Source of the DNA: Streptomyces sp. PCS3-D2
GTDB taxonomy: Bacteria > Actinomycetota > Actinomycetes > Streptomycetales > Streptomycetaceae
Direction: 5' to 3'
Assembly (NCBI RefSeq): GCF_000612545.2
Contig: NZ_CP097800.1
Coordinates: forward strand, 3,945,001 to 4,009,000
DNA length: 64,000 bases
Made by a program: the position numbers and the translations under genes. Below, piece after piece: positions 1 through 8,149 of this stretch (positions are counted from its first letter, which is position 1; each line of letters starts with the position of its first letter). The notes beneath the pieces were generated by a model. The model was not told the origin of the DNA. It did not search any database and saw only the letters and a program-made list of their open reading frames with translations.

Positions 1-1031
1 AGCAGGGCGGAGAGGCCGCCCAGCCAGGTGGCCACGGCCATCAGGTGGAGGATGTCGACGGGCATGGCGAGGCCGGGCTGGATGCCGGTGGACGCGTGCT
101 CGGAGAGGGCCCAGGTGGCTGCAATGCCACCGGAGACCACGGCCCCGCCGATGGTCAGGCCGAAGGTCAGGTCGTTGGTGTCCCTGGTCTCCTCCTCGGT
201 CCCGGTGTCCTGCAGACGGCGCGCGAACACGCCGAAGAGGACCGCGACGAACAGGGCTGCCGCGCCCAGCAGCAGCAGCCGGGAGACCAGCGAGGCGCCT
301 GTCTTGGTCTCCAGGACCGCCCTGAGCCCGTCCAGGTCGAAGGCGTCGGTGAACCGGCCGGAGCCCGTGTAAGGGGTCCGGAGCACCAGCATCGTCAGGG
401 TGGCTGCGGTCAGGGTGACCCAGGCCCGCACGACGAGCTTCTGGAGCGGCCGTTCGGCGGCGCCCCTGCGCCAGCACAGCAGGATGAAGGCGGCGCCGCC
501 CACCAGGGCGGTGAAGCCGGCGTAGGCGGCATAGCGGGCGATGCCGTAGGCGATCCCGACGGGCCCGCCGCCTGCTGCCGTGGCGGGGAGGGAGACCTCC
601 GTGGCCGAGGGCGCGCCAATGGAGAAGGTGAACGCGCCGGAGACCGGGTGGCTGTCCGCCGAGACGGCCTGCCAGGCGACGGTGTAGGTGCCGTCGGGCA
701 GACCGGAGTGCAGGGCGGTGCCGTAGCGGATGCTGTTCCCGCTGCACATGTCGCGCAGTTCACCGGTGTCCACCCGTCGGCCCTGGGGGTCGAGGACACG
801 AATCGAGTCGTCGCCCATGGCGACCTGCTCCGAGAAGGAGAGCGTGACCTGGGCGGGGGCCGTGGCGACCACCGCCCCGTCCGTGGGGTCGCTCGCGGTG
901 AGTGCGGCGTGCGCCGTGGCCGGTGCGGCCGCGGTGAACAGGGTCGCCAGCAAGGCTGCGAGGACCAGCGCGAGCCGTGGCAGGAGTGCCGTGGCACGGG
1001 CGCGGGCCGCGGAGGGGGCGGTGACCGTCAT
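1..1031 (-). CDS. CopC/CopD copper resistance fusion protein (3' end outside window)
   Basis: Read directly from the minus strand with ATG at 1031; the frame is open to the window edge, so the C-terminus is missing. A signal peptide ends at about Ala40, and the next residue, His41, would become the N-terminal copper-binding His of a CopC domain (about residues 41-135, with SDP and SADSHPVSG segments typical of CopC). After an Ala/Pro linker come hydrophobic helices including HLMAVATWLGGL, characteristic of the CopD membrane domain. CopC/D (YcnJ-type) proteins bind copper outside the membrane and help move it across. It is the last visible gene of a leftward copper operon, 21 nt after the PCuAC gene. 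Confidence 0.9.
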   Translation of the reverse strand, partial: MTVTAPSAARARATALLPRLALVLAALLATLFTAAAPATAHAALTASDPTDGAVVATAPAQVTLSFSEQVAMGDDSIRVLDPQGRRVDTGELRDMCSGNSIRYGTALHSGLPDGTYTVAWQAVSADSHPVSGAFTFSIGAPSATEVSLPATAAGGGPVGIAYGIARYAAYAGFTALVGGAAFILLCWRRGAAERPLQKLVVRAWVTLTAATLTMLVLRTPYTGSGRFTDAFDLDGLRAVLETKTGASLVSRLLLLGAAALFVAVLFGVFARRLQDTGTEEETRDTNDLTFGLTIGGAVVSGGIAATWALSEHASTGIQPGLAMPVDILHLMAVATWLGGLSAL

Positions 1032-1052
1032 GGCGTGTCAGTCCTCGGTCCG

Positions 1053-1532
1053 TCAGTGGCCGTGGTCGGCCGTGGAGGTCGGAGCCTGCGCGTTGTACGT
1101 GCGTTCCTTCACATCCAGCTCGACCTTGACGGAGCCGGCCTTCTCGAAGCGGAGCTCGACGGCGACCTTGTCGCCGACCTTGGGAGTGCTCTTGAGCCCC
1201 ATGAACATGATGTGGTTGCCGCCGCGCTCCAGCCTCAGCTCGCCGTCCGCCGGCACGTCCATGGACTGGACCTGCTGCATCTTCTGGTCCTTGGTCTCGT
1301 GGATCTGGAGATCGTCGGAGAGGGGGGAAGTGGCGCTGATGAGCTTGTCGGGGTTCTCGCTCGGGTTGTCGATGACCATGAAGGCACCGGCCATCTTGTC
1401 GTTCACGGGCTGCGGCATGAAGGCGCCCTTGACGACCATCTTCGGTTCGGATTCTCCGGAGCAGCCGGATATGGCGAGCATCGCCGTCAGGGAGAGGGCG
1501 GCGGCGAGGGTACGGACGGTGCGGGTGTTCAC
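1053..1532 (-). CDS. PCuAC-type periplasmic/extracellular copper chaperone lipoprotein
   Basis: 159 aa. The start is GTG at 1532, which overlaps the stop of the upstream Sco gene as GTGA, so the two are translationally coupled. The N-terminus is a lipoprotein signal with lipobox ISGC (Cys24), placing the protein on the outer face of the membrane. The copper site is visible as His near IHETKD, a Met, then exactly 21 residues to HIM (M-x21-H-x-M), the signature of the DUF461/PCuAC family. PCuAC hands Cu(I) to Sco or to subunit II of cytochrome c oxidase. A longer ORF extends upstream to 1787, but it overlaps Sco entirely and is spurious. Confidence 0.92.
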   Translation of the reverse strand: MNTRTVRTLAAALSLTAMLAISGCSGESEPKMVVKGAFMPQPVNDKMAGAFMVIDNPSENPDKLISATSPLSDDLQIHETKDQKMQQVQSMDVPADGELRLERGGNHIMFMGLKSTPKVGDKVAVELRFEKAGSVKVELDVKERTYNAQAPTSTADHGH

Positions 1533-2185
1533 GGGTTCTCCCCCTTGGCGAGCTTCGGCAGGTCCTTGGCGTAGTCCTCGACGGTCGTGCCCTCGCCGTA
1601 GAGGACGTAGCCCTCGTCGGTCTTGGGCGAGAACGCGATGACCTGCGCGCCGTGCATGGAGACGACGCTGCCGTCGGCCTCCTTCTTGGCCGGATCGATG
1701 CCGATGCCGAGGGTCCGTGCGGCCGCCTGGATGGTCGCGAAGTCCCCGGTGAGCCCGATGAAGGACGGATCCTGCGCCTTGAGCCACGCACCGAGGGATT
1801 CAGGGGTGTCCCGTTCGGGGTCAGTGGTGACGAAGACGACCCGGAGGTTGTCCTGGTCCTCCTTCGCGAGGTTCTTCTTGGCGACAGCGATGTTGCTCAT
1901 CGTCAGCGGGCACACGTCGGGGCAGCTGGTGTAGCCGAAGTAGATGAGCGTCGGCTTGCCCTGGGTCTGCTCGCGGAGGTTCCACGGCTTGCCGGTGGTG
2001 TCCGTCAGGACGAGGTCCGGCTTGGTGAAGGGGCGGTCCAGGACGGTGGCCGCCTTCTTTGCGTCCTGGCCGCCGGAGATCTGGGTGATCCCGCCGTTGT
2101 CCCTGGCGGGTTCACCGCCGCAGGCGGTGAGGGTGAGTACGGCAGCAGCGAGGAGCGCGGCGACCGTCACACGTGTGGTGCGCAT
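1529..2185 (-). CDS. Sco1/SenC-type thioredoxin-fold copper chaperone
   Basis: 218 aa. ATG at 2185 begins a lipoprotein signal (lipobox LTAC, Cys22). The thioredoxin-like domain carries the CPDVC copper motif (Cys88, Cys92) and the downstream conserved His in SMHGAQ near residue 175, the three classical Sco copper ligands. Sco proteins reduce and metallate the CuA site of cytochrome c oxidase. Upstream YcnI and downstream PCuAC and CopC/D form one leftward operon. In Streptomyces, Sco has been linked to copper-dependent development. The longer frame to 2431 overlaps YcnI and lacks a signal sequence, so ATG 2185 is preferred. Confidence 0.93.
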   Translation of the reverse strand: MRTTRVTVAALLAAAVLTLTACGGEPARDNGGITQISGGQDAKKAATVLDRPFTKPDLVLTDTTGKPWNLREQTQGKPTLIYFGYTSCPDVCPLTMSNIAVAKKNLAKEDQDNLRVVFVTTDPERDTPESLGAWLKAQDPSFIGLTGDFATIQAAARTLGIGIDPAKKEADGSVVSMHGAQVIAFSPKTDEGYVLYGEGTTVEDYAKDLPKLAKGENP

Positions 2186-2258
2186 GGAGAAATGTCCCTG
2201 GGATCGGGGATGTGGGGATGGGGATGGACGGAGCGGTGGCGCCCGCGGGCGCCACCCG

Positions 2259-2981
2259 TCAGGCGGAGCGGCGGCGCGAGGCGATACCGAAGGCGACACC
2301 GCCGAGTCCGACGACGATGCCGGCGATGCCGAGGGCGCGGGCGGTGGTGTCGGATCCGTGGCCGGCGGAGGCCTCGTCGTGGCCGTGGCCCGCTTCCTTG
2401 TCGGCGTTCTTCGCCTCGTCGGCCTTGGCACCGGCGTGGTGGTCGTCGCCCTTGGCGGCCGTCAGCTTCAGTACGGGGGCCGGGGTCTGCGGTTCCGCGG
2501 CGCCTTCCTTGGCCTCCTCGATCCAGCGCACGACCTCGTCGTTGTCGTAGGTCTGGATCGCCTTGAAGACCATCTGGTCGGCGTTCTCCGGGAGCTTGCC
2601 GACCGAGACGGGGAACTGCTGGAACATGCCCGGACCGATCTTGCCGCCTGACCAGGTCACCTTGGTGACGACCTCGTTGACCTGCTTGCCGTGCACCGTC
2701 AGGGGCTTGTCGAGCTTCGTCCTCTCGACGTTCACGGTCCAGCCGGGGACGTCCTGCGGCATCACGGACGTGAGGGGCTGGTCGACCGGGAAGTTGACCT
2801 CGAGCTGCGTGGTCGAGGCGTTGTCGCGTTCGTTGGGGACCTTGAAGTTGAGCGTCGCGTACCCGCCCTTGGCGGCGTCGCCGATCGGCTGCACGCCCAC
2901 GTGCGCGAAGGCGGTGCCGGAGAGGACGAGGACGGAGCCGGCGGCGAGGGCGGCGGCGAAGGAGACGCGAGAGGTCTTCAT
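2259..2981 (-). CDS. YcnI-family (DUF1775) copper-binding protein, membrane anchored
   Basis: 240 aa from ATG 2981. The signal peptide ends AFA and leaves His27 as the mature N-terminus (HVGVQP), the copper-coordinating His of YcnI proteins. The DUF1775 beta-sandwich covers about residues 27-175. A His/Asp/Lys-rich stretch (about 178-205, with HHAG and GHGHD) may add loose metal sites. A single C-terminal helix and an RRR tail (about 212-240) resemble a membrane anchor. YcnI genes normally accompany CopC/CopD, as here. The frame running back to 3560 is an artefact of high GC. Confidence 0.92.
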   Translation of the reverse strand: MKTSRVSFAAALAAGSVLVLSGTAFAHVGVQPIGDAAKGGYATLNFKVPNERDNASTTQLEVNFPVDQPLTSVMPQDVPGWTVNVERTKLDKPLTVHGKQVNEVVTKVTWSGGKIGPGMFQQFPVSVGKLPENADQMVFKAIQTYDNDEVVRWIEEAKEGAAEPQTPAPVLKLTAAKGDDHHAGAKADEAKNADKEAGHGHDEASAGHGSDTTARALGIAGIVVGLGGVAFGIASRRRSA

Positions 2982-3091
2982 GGCAGAAACACTCCACGGA
3001 AGCAGTGGCGGCGGTGGCTCCGCGCACGGGCGCGCGCGGAGTACGCGGCACCGGTGCTCCCCTTGTGTGCCCAGGGGAGGCGGATGCCGCT

Positions 3092-3901
3092 TCAGGCTGC
3101 GAGGGCGAACGCCGCGGGCGGCCCGCGGCGGATCACCGTGTGCTGGAGTGCTACCCGGCCCGTGCACGCCGCGGGCTCGTTTCCGGTCCGGCGGCCGGTC
3201 CGCGGGGTGCGGGCGGGCGCGCCGAGTCCGGCGCCGAGGGCGCGTACGAACGTCAGCGCGGCGCGCAGCGAGCGCATCGGAGCCGTGTCGGCGGTGAGCC
3301 GGGACAGCTCGACGAGCCGGAAGAGCGCGGCGTCGCCCCGTCCGAGCAGCCAGCCGGCGACGAGTGCGGCCAGCAGGTGCCCGAGCAGCATGGCCGGGCT
3401 GAGCAGGCCGGTCTCGGGTGCCGTGGTGACGGCGTGGGCCACGTGCACGCTGTGGCCCTGTCCCGTGGCCTGCTCGGCCAGGGCGGACGGGTCCAGGCCG
3501 GCGGATTCCAGGATCCGGCGGGCGTCGGACGGGCTCAGGGGTACGGAATTGCCCCCGCACACCAGCCGGGCGGCGAGTTCCGCGAGGGAGCCGTCAGCGG
3601 CGCCGCCGGGTGTCCCCACCGCCGCGGTGCTGTGCTGGCCGAGGCCGAACAGCGCGTGCAAGGAGAGCTGCCCGGCGGCGAGCCCGGTGGCCAGGCCGGG
3701 CAGCGCCCGGCGGCGCCCCGCGAGCGGGGCGGCGACGGCGAAGACCGCGAGGAAGCCGATGCCGAGGGACCACCAGGGCACGGTGGCGCAGGACGCGAGG
3801 GCGTGCCCGGCCGCGGACAGCACGACACAGACCGCGGTGAACACCGCGGCCCGGATGAGCCGGAGGCCGGCTCCGGCGTGCGTCGCGTGGGGGTCAGACA
3901 T
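3092..3901 (-). CDS. Integral membrane protein of the copper operon, function unknown
   Basis: 269 aa from ATG 3901. Hydrophobic segments are visible near residues 16-36, 44-62, 68-86 and 165-190, suggesting four or five transmembrane helices. A short His-containing loop (GQGHSVHVAHAV) lies just before the last helices, and the C-terminal 60 residues are Arg/Pro rich and probably cytoplasmic. I do not recognise the family. It reads in the same direction as YcnI, 110 nt upstream, so it may be first in the copper operon. The HxHxxH loop makes metal handling a reasonable guess, but this is inference only. Confidence 0.75.
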   Translation of the reverse strand: MSDPHATHAGAGLRLIRAAVFTAVCVVLSAAGHALASCATVPWWSLGIGFLAVFAVAAPLAGRRRALPGLATGLAAGQLSLHALFGLGQHSTAAVGTPGGAADGSLAELAARLVCGGNSVPLSPSDARRILESAGLDPSALAEQATGQGHSVHVAHAVTTAPETGLLSPAMLLGHLLAALVAGWLLGRGDAALFRLVELSRLTADTAPMRSLRAALTFVRALGAGLGAPARTPRTGRRTGNEPAACTGRVALQHTVIRRGPPAAFALAA

Positions 3902-4039
3902 GGCCGGGACATCATCGCACTGCGCTGACACCTTCCTTACGGCAGGTCCAGAAGATCCGCATCCGCCGGACGTGTGCACGGAGGTCTCGGACGGCCGCGG
4001 GGCGCTTACGGCCCCTCCCGGGCGGCAATAGGTAACCGT

Positions 4040-4489
4040 ATGAGCATCTGGTGGTCTCTCCACTTGAGGCGCGAAGCCGCGAGCGTGTCGCTCGCCAGGC
4101 GGCTGTTGCTGCGGACGATGGAGACCGCGGGGGTGGACGCGGACATCTCCTTCGATCTCTCGGTGGCTCTGAGCGAGGCCTGCGCGAACGCGGTGGAGCA
4201 CGGCGGGGGCGGCGACATCCCGGACGAGACCGAGGCCGAGGCGTACCACGTCACCGCCTATCTGGACGGGGACTGCTGCCACATCGAGGTGACCGACTCC
4301 GGGCCCGGATTCCCGCCCGCCACGGTGGCCTGCCGCAGACCGGCCCTGGCCGAACACGGCCGGGGCCTGCACCTGATCGCCGAGCTCTCCGATCACGTCC
4401 GCTTCCGCAACCGGCCGGGCCGGGGCGCCGTGGTGAGCTTCGACAAGATGCTGAAGTGGCGTGACGACGCGCTGCTGAAGGCGTCGTAG
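4040..4489 (+). CDS. Orphan anti-sigma factor-type ATP-binding protein (RsbW/SpoIIAB-like)
   Basis: 149 aa. The HATPase_c_2 (GHKL) fold shows its three ATP motifs: N-box ALSEACANAVEHG, G1 box DSGPGFP and G2 box HGRGLHLI. Proteins of this type are small serine kinases that bind a SigB-type sigma factor or phosphorylate an STAS-domain antagonist; Streptomyces has dozens, mostly unassigned. No sigma or antagonist gene is adjacent. ATG 4040 is chosen because the frame upstream is Arg/Pro rich and lies in the divergent promoter region. It converges on pepP with a terminator hairpin between them. Confidence 0.85.
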   Translation: MSIWWSLHLRREAASVSLARRLLLRTMETAGVDADISFDLSVALSEACANAVEHGGGGDIPDETEAEAYHVTAYLDGDCCHIEVTDSGPGFPPATVACRRPALAEHGRGLHLIAELSDHVRFRNRPGRGAVVSFDKMLKWRDDALLKAS

Positions 4490-4517
4490 TACGACGGTGG
4501 GCGGTGGATACGACGGC

Positions 4518-4545
4518 GGGCGGGACCTCGTACGAGATCCCGCCC
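4518..4545. terminator. Bidirectional hairpin terminator between convergent genes
   Basis: The 14-nt arms GGGCGGGACCTCGT and ACGAGATCCCGCCC pair with a single mismatch and almost no loop. It lies between the end of the ATPase gene (4489) and the end of pepP (4616), so it can serve both strands. Confidence 0.75.
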
Positions 4546-4615
4546 ACCGACACGTACTGCGGCGCGGACACCGGTCCTTCGGGCCTCGGCCGTTGCGGCC
4601 TCGGTCCGCTCGGCG

Positions 4616-6082
4616 TCAGCCCTTCAGGCGCGCCATCCAGGCCTCGACGTCGGTCGAGGTGCGGGGCAGCCCGGCCGACAGGTTCCGGTTGCCGTCCTCG
4701 GTGACCAGGATGTCGTCCTCGATGCGGACGCCGATGCCGCGGTACTCCTCGGGCACGGTCAGGTCGTCGGCCTGGAAGTAGAGCCCCGGCTCCACGGTGA
4801 GGCACATGCCCGGCTCCAACGTTCCGTCCACGTACGCCTCGGTGCGCGCGGCCGCGCAGTCGTGGACGTCCATGCCGAGCATGTGGCCGGTTCCGTGCAG
4901 GGTCCAGCGGCGCTGCAGACCGAGCTCCAGGACACGCTCGACCGGGCCTTCCAGCAGCCCCCATTCGACGAGTTTCTCGGCCAGTACGTGCTGGGAGGCG
5001 TCGTGGAAGTCGCGGAACTTCGCGCCCGGCTTCACCGCGGCGATGCCGGCTTCCTGGGACGCGTAGACCGCGTCGTAGATCTTGCGCTGGATGTCGGTGT
5101 ACGTGCCGCTGATCGGCAGCGTGCGCGTGACGTCCGCGGTGTAGAGGGAGTGGGTCTCCACACCGGCGTCCAGCAGCAGCAGGTCACCGGAGCGGACGTC
5201 CCCGTCGTTGCGCACCCAGTGCAGGGTGCAGGCGTGTGCGCCGGCGGCGCAGATCGAGCCGTAGCCGACGTCGTTGCCCTCGACGCGGGCGCGCAGGAAG
5301 AAGGTGCCCTCGATGTAGCGCTCGGACGTGGCCTCGGCCTTGTCGAGAACCTTCACGACGTCCTCGAAGCCGCGGACGGTGGAGTCGACGGCCTTCTGCA
5401 GCTCGCCGATCTCGAACGCGTCCTTCACGGCGCGGGCCTCGGAGAGGTAGACGCGCAGCTCCTCGTCGCGTTCCTTGGTCACCTTGTCGGTGAGGGCGGA
5501 CTCGATCACCGCATCGTGGCCGCGCACGGCGCGGACCGGGCCCTCGGCCTCGGTGAGGGCGGCGGCGAGCTCGCGCACGTCCTGGGCCGGGATGCCGAGG
5601 AGCTGCTCGGCCTCGGCGAGGGAGTGGCGGCGGCCGACCCACAGCTCGCCCTGGCCGGACAGCCAGAACTCGCCGTTGGCCCGGTCGGAGCGCGGCAGCA
5701 GGTAGATGGTCGCGGTGTGACCGCTCGCCCCGGCCGGCTCCATGACCAGGACGCCGTTCTCGGTCTGGTCGCCGGTCAGGTACGCGTACTCCGTCGAAGC
5801 GCGGAAGGGGTACTCGGTGTCGTTCGAGCGGGTCTTCAGACGGCCTGCGGGGACGACCAGGCGCTCACCGGGGAAGCGCTCGGACAGCGCGGCACGCCGG
5901 GCCGCGGTGTGCGCGGCCTGCGCGATCGGCTCCAGACCGCGCAGCTCGGTGTCGGCCCAGCCGGTGCGCATGTTCTCGGCGAGTTCGTCGCTGACGCCCG
6001 GGTACAGACCGTTTTTGCGCTGCTTGTGCGTCTTCTTGGGCTGCTCTTCTTCCGGGGTCTCCGGGGTGAGCTCGTCAGCCAC
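4616..6082 (-). CDS. pepP: Xaa-Pro aminopeptidase (aminopeptidase P, M24B)
   Basis: 488 aa with a GTG start at 6082, preceded by GAGGAGA at good spacing. Cytosolic dinuclear metallopeptidase that removes an N-terminal residue preceding proline. An N-terminal AMP_N domain (about residues 50-190) is followed by the M24 catalytic domain (about 215-470). All five metal ligands are recognisable: the two Asp of LLLDAG and TADVTRT, His in HGTGHMLGMDVHD, Glu in TVEPGLY and Glu in RIEDDIL. Length matches the bacterial family. The first 25 residues are Lys/Glu/Pro rich and probably disordered. It is separated from the phosphatase gene by about 120 nt. Confidence 0.93.
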   Translation of the reverse strand: MADELTPETPEEEQPKKTHKQRKNGLYPGVSDELAENMRTGWADTELRGLEPIAQAAHTAARRAALSERFPGERLVVPAGRLKTRSNDTEYPFRASTEYAYLTGDQTENGVLVMEPAGASGHTATIYLLPRSDRANGEFWLSGQGELWVGRRHSLAEAEQLLGIPAQDVRELAAALTEAEGPVRAVRGHDAVIESALTDKVTKERDEELRVYLSEARAVKDAFEIGELQKAVDSTVRGFEDVVKVLDKAEATSERYIEGTFFLRARVEGNDVGYGSICAAGAHACTLHWVRNDGDVRSGDLLLLDAGVETHSLYTADVTRTLPISGTYTDIQRKIYDAVYASQEAGIAAVKPGAKFRDFHDASQHVLAEKLVEWGLLEGPVERVLELGLQRRWTLHGTGHMLGMDVHDCAAARTEAYVDGTLEPGMCLTVEPGLYFQADDLTVPEEYRGIGVRIEDDILVTEDGNRNLSAGLPRTSTDVEAWMARLKG

Positions 6083-6200
6083 GTCTTCTCCTCAGCTACG
6101 ACGGTACGGACCTGGGTGTGGACCTCACCCATCGTATGCGTGTACGGGGAAGGCGTGGTCCGGATCGTGCGGGTTGTCACGGTCCGGGCCACGCGGCGGA

Positions 6201-7637
6201 TCACTCGAAGCGGGCTGCGAGCAGCACGATGTCCTCGGGGGCGTCGGCCGGCCGCCCGTCGGGCAGCACGGTCCGCAGGATGTGGTCGCACAGGGTCTCC
6301 GGGTCCTCCCGGGCGGCTCGGGGCGCCCCTGCGGCTGCCGCGTGCAGACGGGCATAGGCCCGGTCCATCGGGTCGCCGGTGTGGTGGAGCAGCCCGTCGG
6401 TGTAGAGAAGCACCGTTTCTCCGGGTGCGGGTTCGATCTCCATGCTCGGCGCCTCCCAGCAGGACAACATGCCCAGGGGGGCGGAGAGCGAGGTCTCCAC
6501 GTACTCCGTGCGGTGCTCGCCGACGACGAGCGGCGGGGTGTGTCCGGCCCCCGCCAAGATGATCTTGCTGTCCCGGTCGTCGCTCTGCTGCCCCCCGGCG
6601 GGCTCGCAGTAGGCGAAGAGCGCGGTGGCCGAGCGGGCGGGTTCGGTCAGCCGGAGCAGCAGTTCCAGGTCGGACAGGACGGCGACCGGATCCTCGCCCT
6701 CCATGACGGCGTAGGCGCGCAGGGACGCGCGCAGCCGTCCCATGGCGGCGACGGCGCTCGGGCCGGATCCGGTGACGGAGCCCACGGCCAGTCCCAGAGC
6801 GCCCTCCGGCAGCGGCAGCGCGTCGTACCAGTCGCCCCCGCCGAGCGGTCCCGTGTGGTGGCGGGCCGCGAGCTGGATCCCGGGGATCCGGGGGAGCCGG
6901 CTGGGCAGCAGTTCCTCCGCGACGGTGGCCAGCCGGGTGCGGGATCGTTCCACCTCCAGCATGCGGGCCAGGTGCTCGGCGGCGTGCCGCACGTACAGCC
7001 CGGCCAGATCGCGCTGGCGGTCGCTGGGTTCGGCCTGTTCGTCGTAGAGCCACACGGCGGCGCCGAGTCGGCCGGTGGCCTCGGCGGTCAGGGGGAGTGC
7101 GTAGCTGGCGGCGTAGCCGAGCCGGGCGGCGACCTCGCGGTGACGGGGATCCACGGGGGCGGCGAATCCGCCGGCCCCGGGGGGCGCGTCCGGTTCGGGA
7201 AGCACTTCGGAGCCGCCCTGGGCGTCGGGCAGTCCGTCGAGGATCCGCCCGTAGCGGGTCGCGCTGCGAGGCACGGTCTCGATGTGGCCCAGTTCGGCGT
7301 GTCCGAGGCCGAGTCCGATGGTGGCGGTGGGGCCCAGCCCGTCGGAGGGCTCCAGGACGATCAAGCCGCGACGGGCGCCGACGAGTGCGGCGCCGGCGCG
7401 CAGGAACTCGCTGAGGGAGGTGTCGAGGTCGTCGGCGCGGGCCAGACGCTCGGTGAGCTCGTGCAGGGTGGTGAGGTCCGAGACCATGCCTGCCAGCCGG
7501 TCCTGGATGAGGCTGCCCGGTGCGGTCGGAGCGGCCGCCGCGGGAGTGGTCCGGGCGGGCGGGGGTGCCGCAGTGTGCGGTGACGTGGTAACTGCTGGAT
7601 CGATTCCAGCCACTTTCGGCAGATGCGGGGCGCTCAT
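6201..7637 (-). CDS. GAF domain PP2C-type (SpoIIE/RsbU) serine phosphatase
   Basis: 478 aa from ATG 7637 with a GGAAAGG Shine-Dalgarno sequence upstream. A Pro/Ala/Thr-rich N-terminus and a short helix (LTTLHELTERLARADDLD) lead into a GAF sensor domain (about residues 65-215). A SpoIIE/PP2C domain follows (about 245-475) with the metal-site motifs GGDWYDALPLPEG, AVGSVTGSG (usually DVxGxG; Asp is replaced by Ser here) and LLYTDGLLHH. Such enzymes dephosphorylate STAS-domain antagonists that release SigB-type sigma factors. SigF and SigN-like genes lie 41-43 kb away, but no antagonist gene is adjacent. An upstream extension to 8102 crosses the promoter region and is rejected. Confidence 0.88.
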   Translation of the reverse strand: MSAPHLPKVAGIDPAVTTSPHTAAPPPARTTPAAAAPTAPGSLIQDRLAGMVSDLTTLHELTERLARADDLDTSLSEFLRAGAALVGARRGLIVLEPSDGLGPTATIGLGLGHAELGHIETVPRSATRYGRILDGLPDAQGGSEVLPEPDAPPGAGGFAAPVDPRHREVAARLGYAASYALPLTAEATGRLGAAVWLYDEQAEPSDRQRDLAGLYVRHAAEHLARMLEVERSRTRLATVAEELLPSRLPRIPGIQLAARHHTGPLGGGDWYDALPLPEGALGLAVGSVTGSGPSAVAAMGRLRASLRAYAVMEGEDPVAVLSDLELLLRLTEPARSATALFAYCEPAGGQQSDDRDSKIILAGAGHTPPLVVGEHRTEYVETSLSAPLGMLSCWEAPSMEIEPAPGETVLLYTDGLLHHTGDPMDRAYARLHAAAAGAPRAAREDPETLCDHILRTVLPDGRPADAPEDIVLLAARFE

Positions 7638-8149
7638 GGCGTCCGCCTTTCCACCTGGTGCGATTCGCCAAATAGCATTGCAAACCCCCAGACCGTGCTG
7701 CGCCGCCATCAAGGAATCCACATCTACACGCACACACGGAGGCATGTCCAGCATTGCCCAGGTGGGAATCCTGGTGTCCATGAGACGGCAACTCACTGTC
7801 GGGCCAAGGCTAGAACTTGGCCGGAAAAAGCTGGACGCGATCGGTTTTTGAGGTCGACTGGACGAGCTCCGCAGGGGGGTCGGGTACGTACTCGGTGGTG
7901 GCCGAGGGCAGTTGACGTACCGGGAACCACTCGGTCGCGGTCTGTCGTCCTCAGCGGCGGCAGCCGGTCTCGGCAGTCGGCGCGGGTCGCGCTCCACCCC
8001 CGCCGGACGTTTGATGGACCCGTAAGAACTGTACGAACCGTGTGATCCTGCCCCTGGCGAACAGTGACGCGAAACCTGTACGTGTGGTGAGACGTCGATC
8101 ACATGGTGTGATGTGGCCCTCGACGTTCAACGGAAAGGAACGAGCGCTC
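7638..8149. other. Gene-free divergent promoter region (512 bp)
   Basis: This stretch lies between the divergently transcribed phosphatase and Prim-Pol-like genes. It is less GC-rich than its surroundings (for example around 7660-7850). I see no ORF with convincing codon bias. It contains the 15-bp palindrome at 8098-8112 described separately, and presumably both promoters. Confidence 0.6.
8098..8112. promoter_or_regulatory. Palindromic candidate operator ATCACA-TGG-TGTGAT
   Basis: A perfect inverted repeat with 6-bp arms and a 3-bp centre, 38 bp upstream of the ATG at 8150. The size fits a dimeric repressor site overlapping the promoter of the Prim-Pol-like gene. The cognate regulator is unknown. 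Confidence 0.4.

Noticed and set aside
45-1574. Long plus-strand frame opposite the copper genes
   Set aside because: Gly-rich product without domains, antisense to clearly recognisable CopC/D and PCuAC; a GC-skew shadow.
2259-3560. N-terminal extension of YcnI to 433 codons
   Set aside because: The extension is Arg/Pro-rich and crosses the membrane-protein gene; a clean signal peptide begins at 2981.
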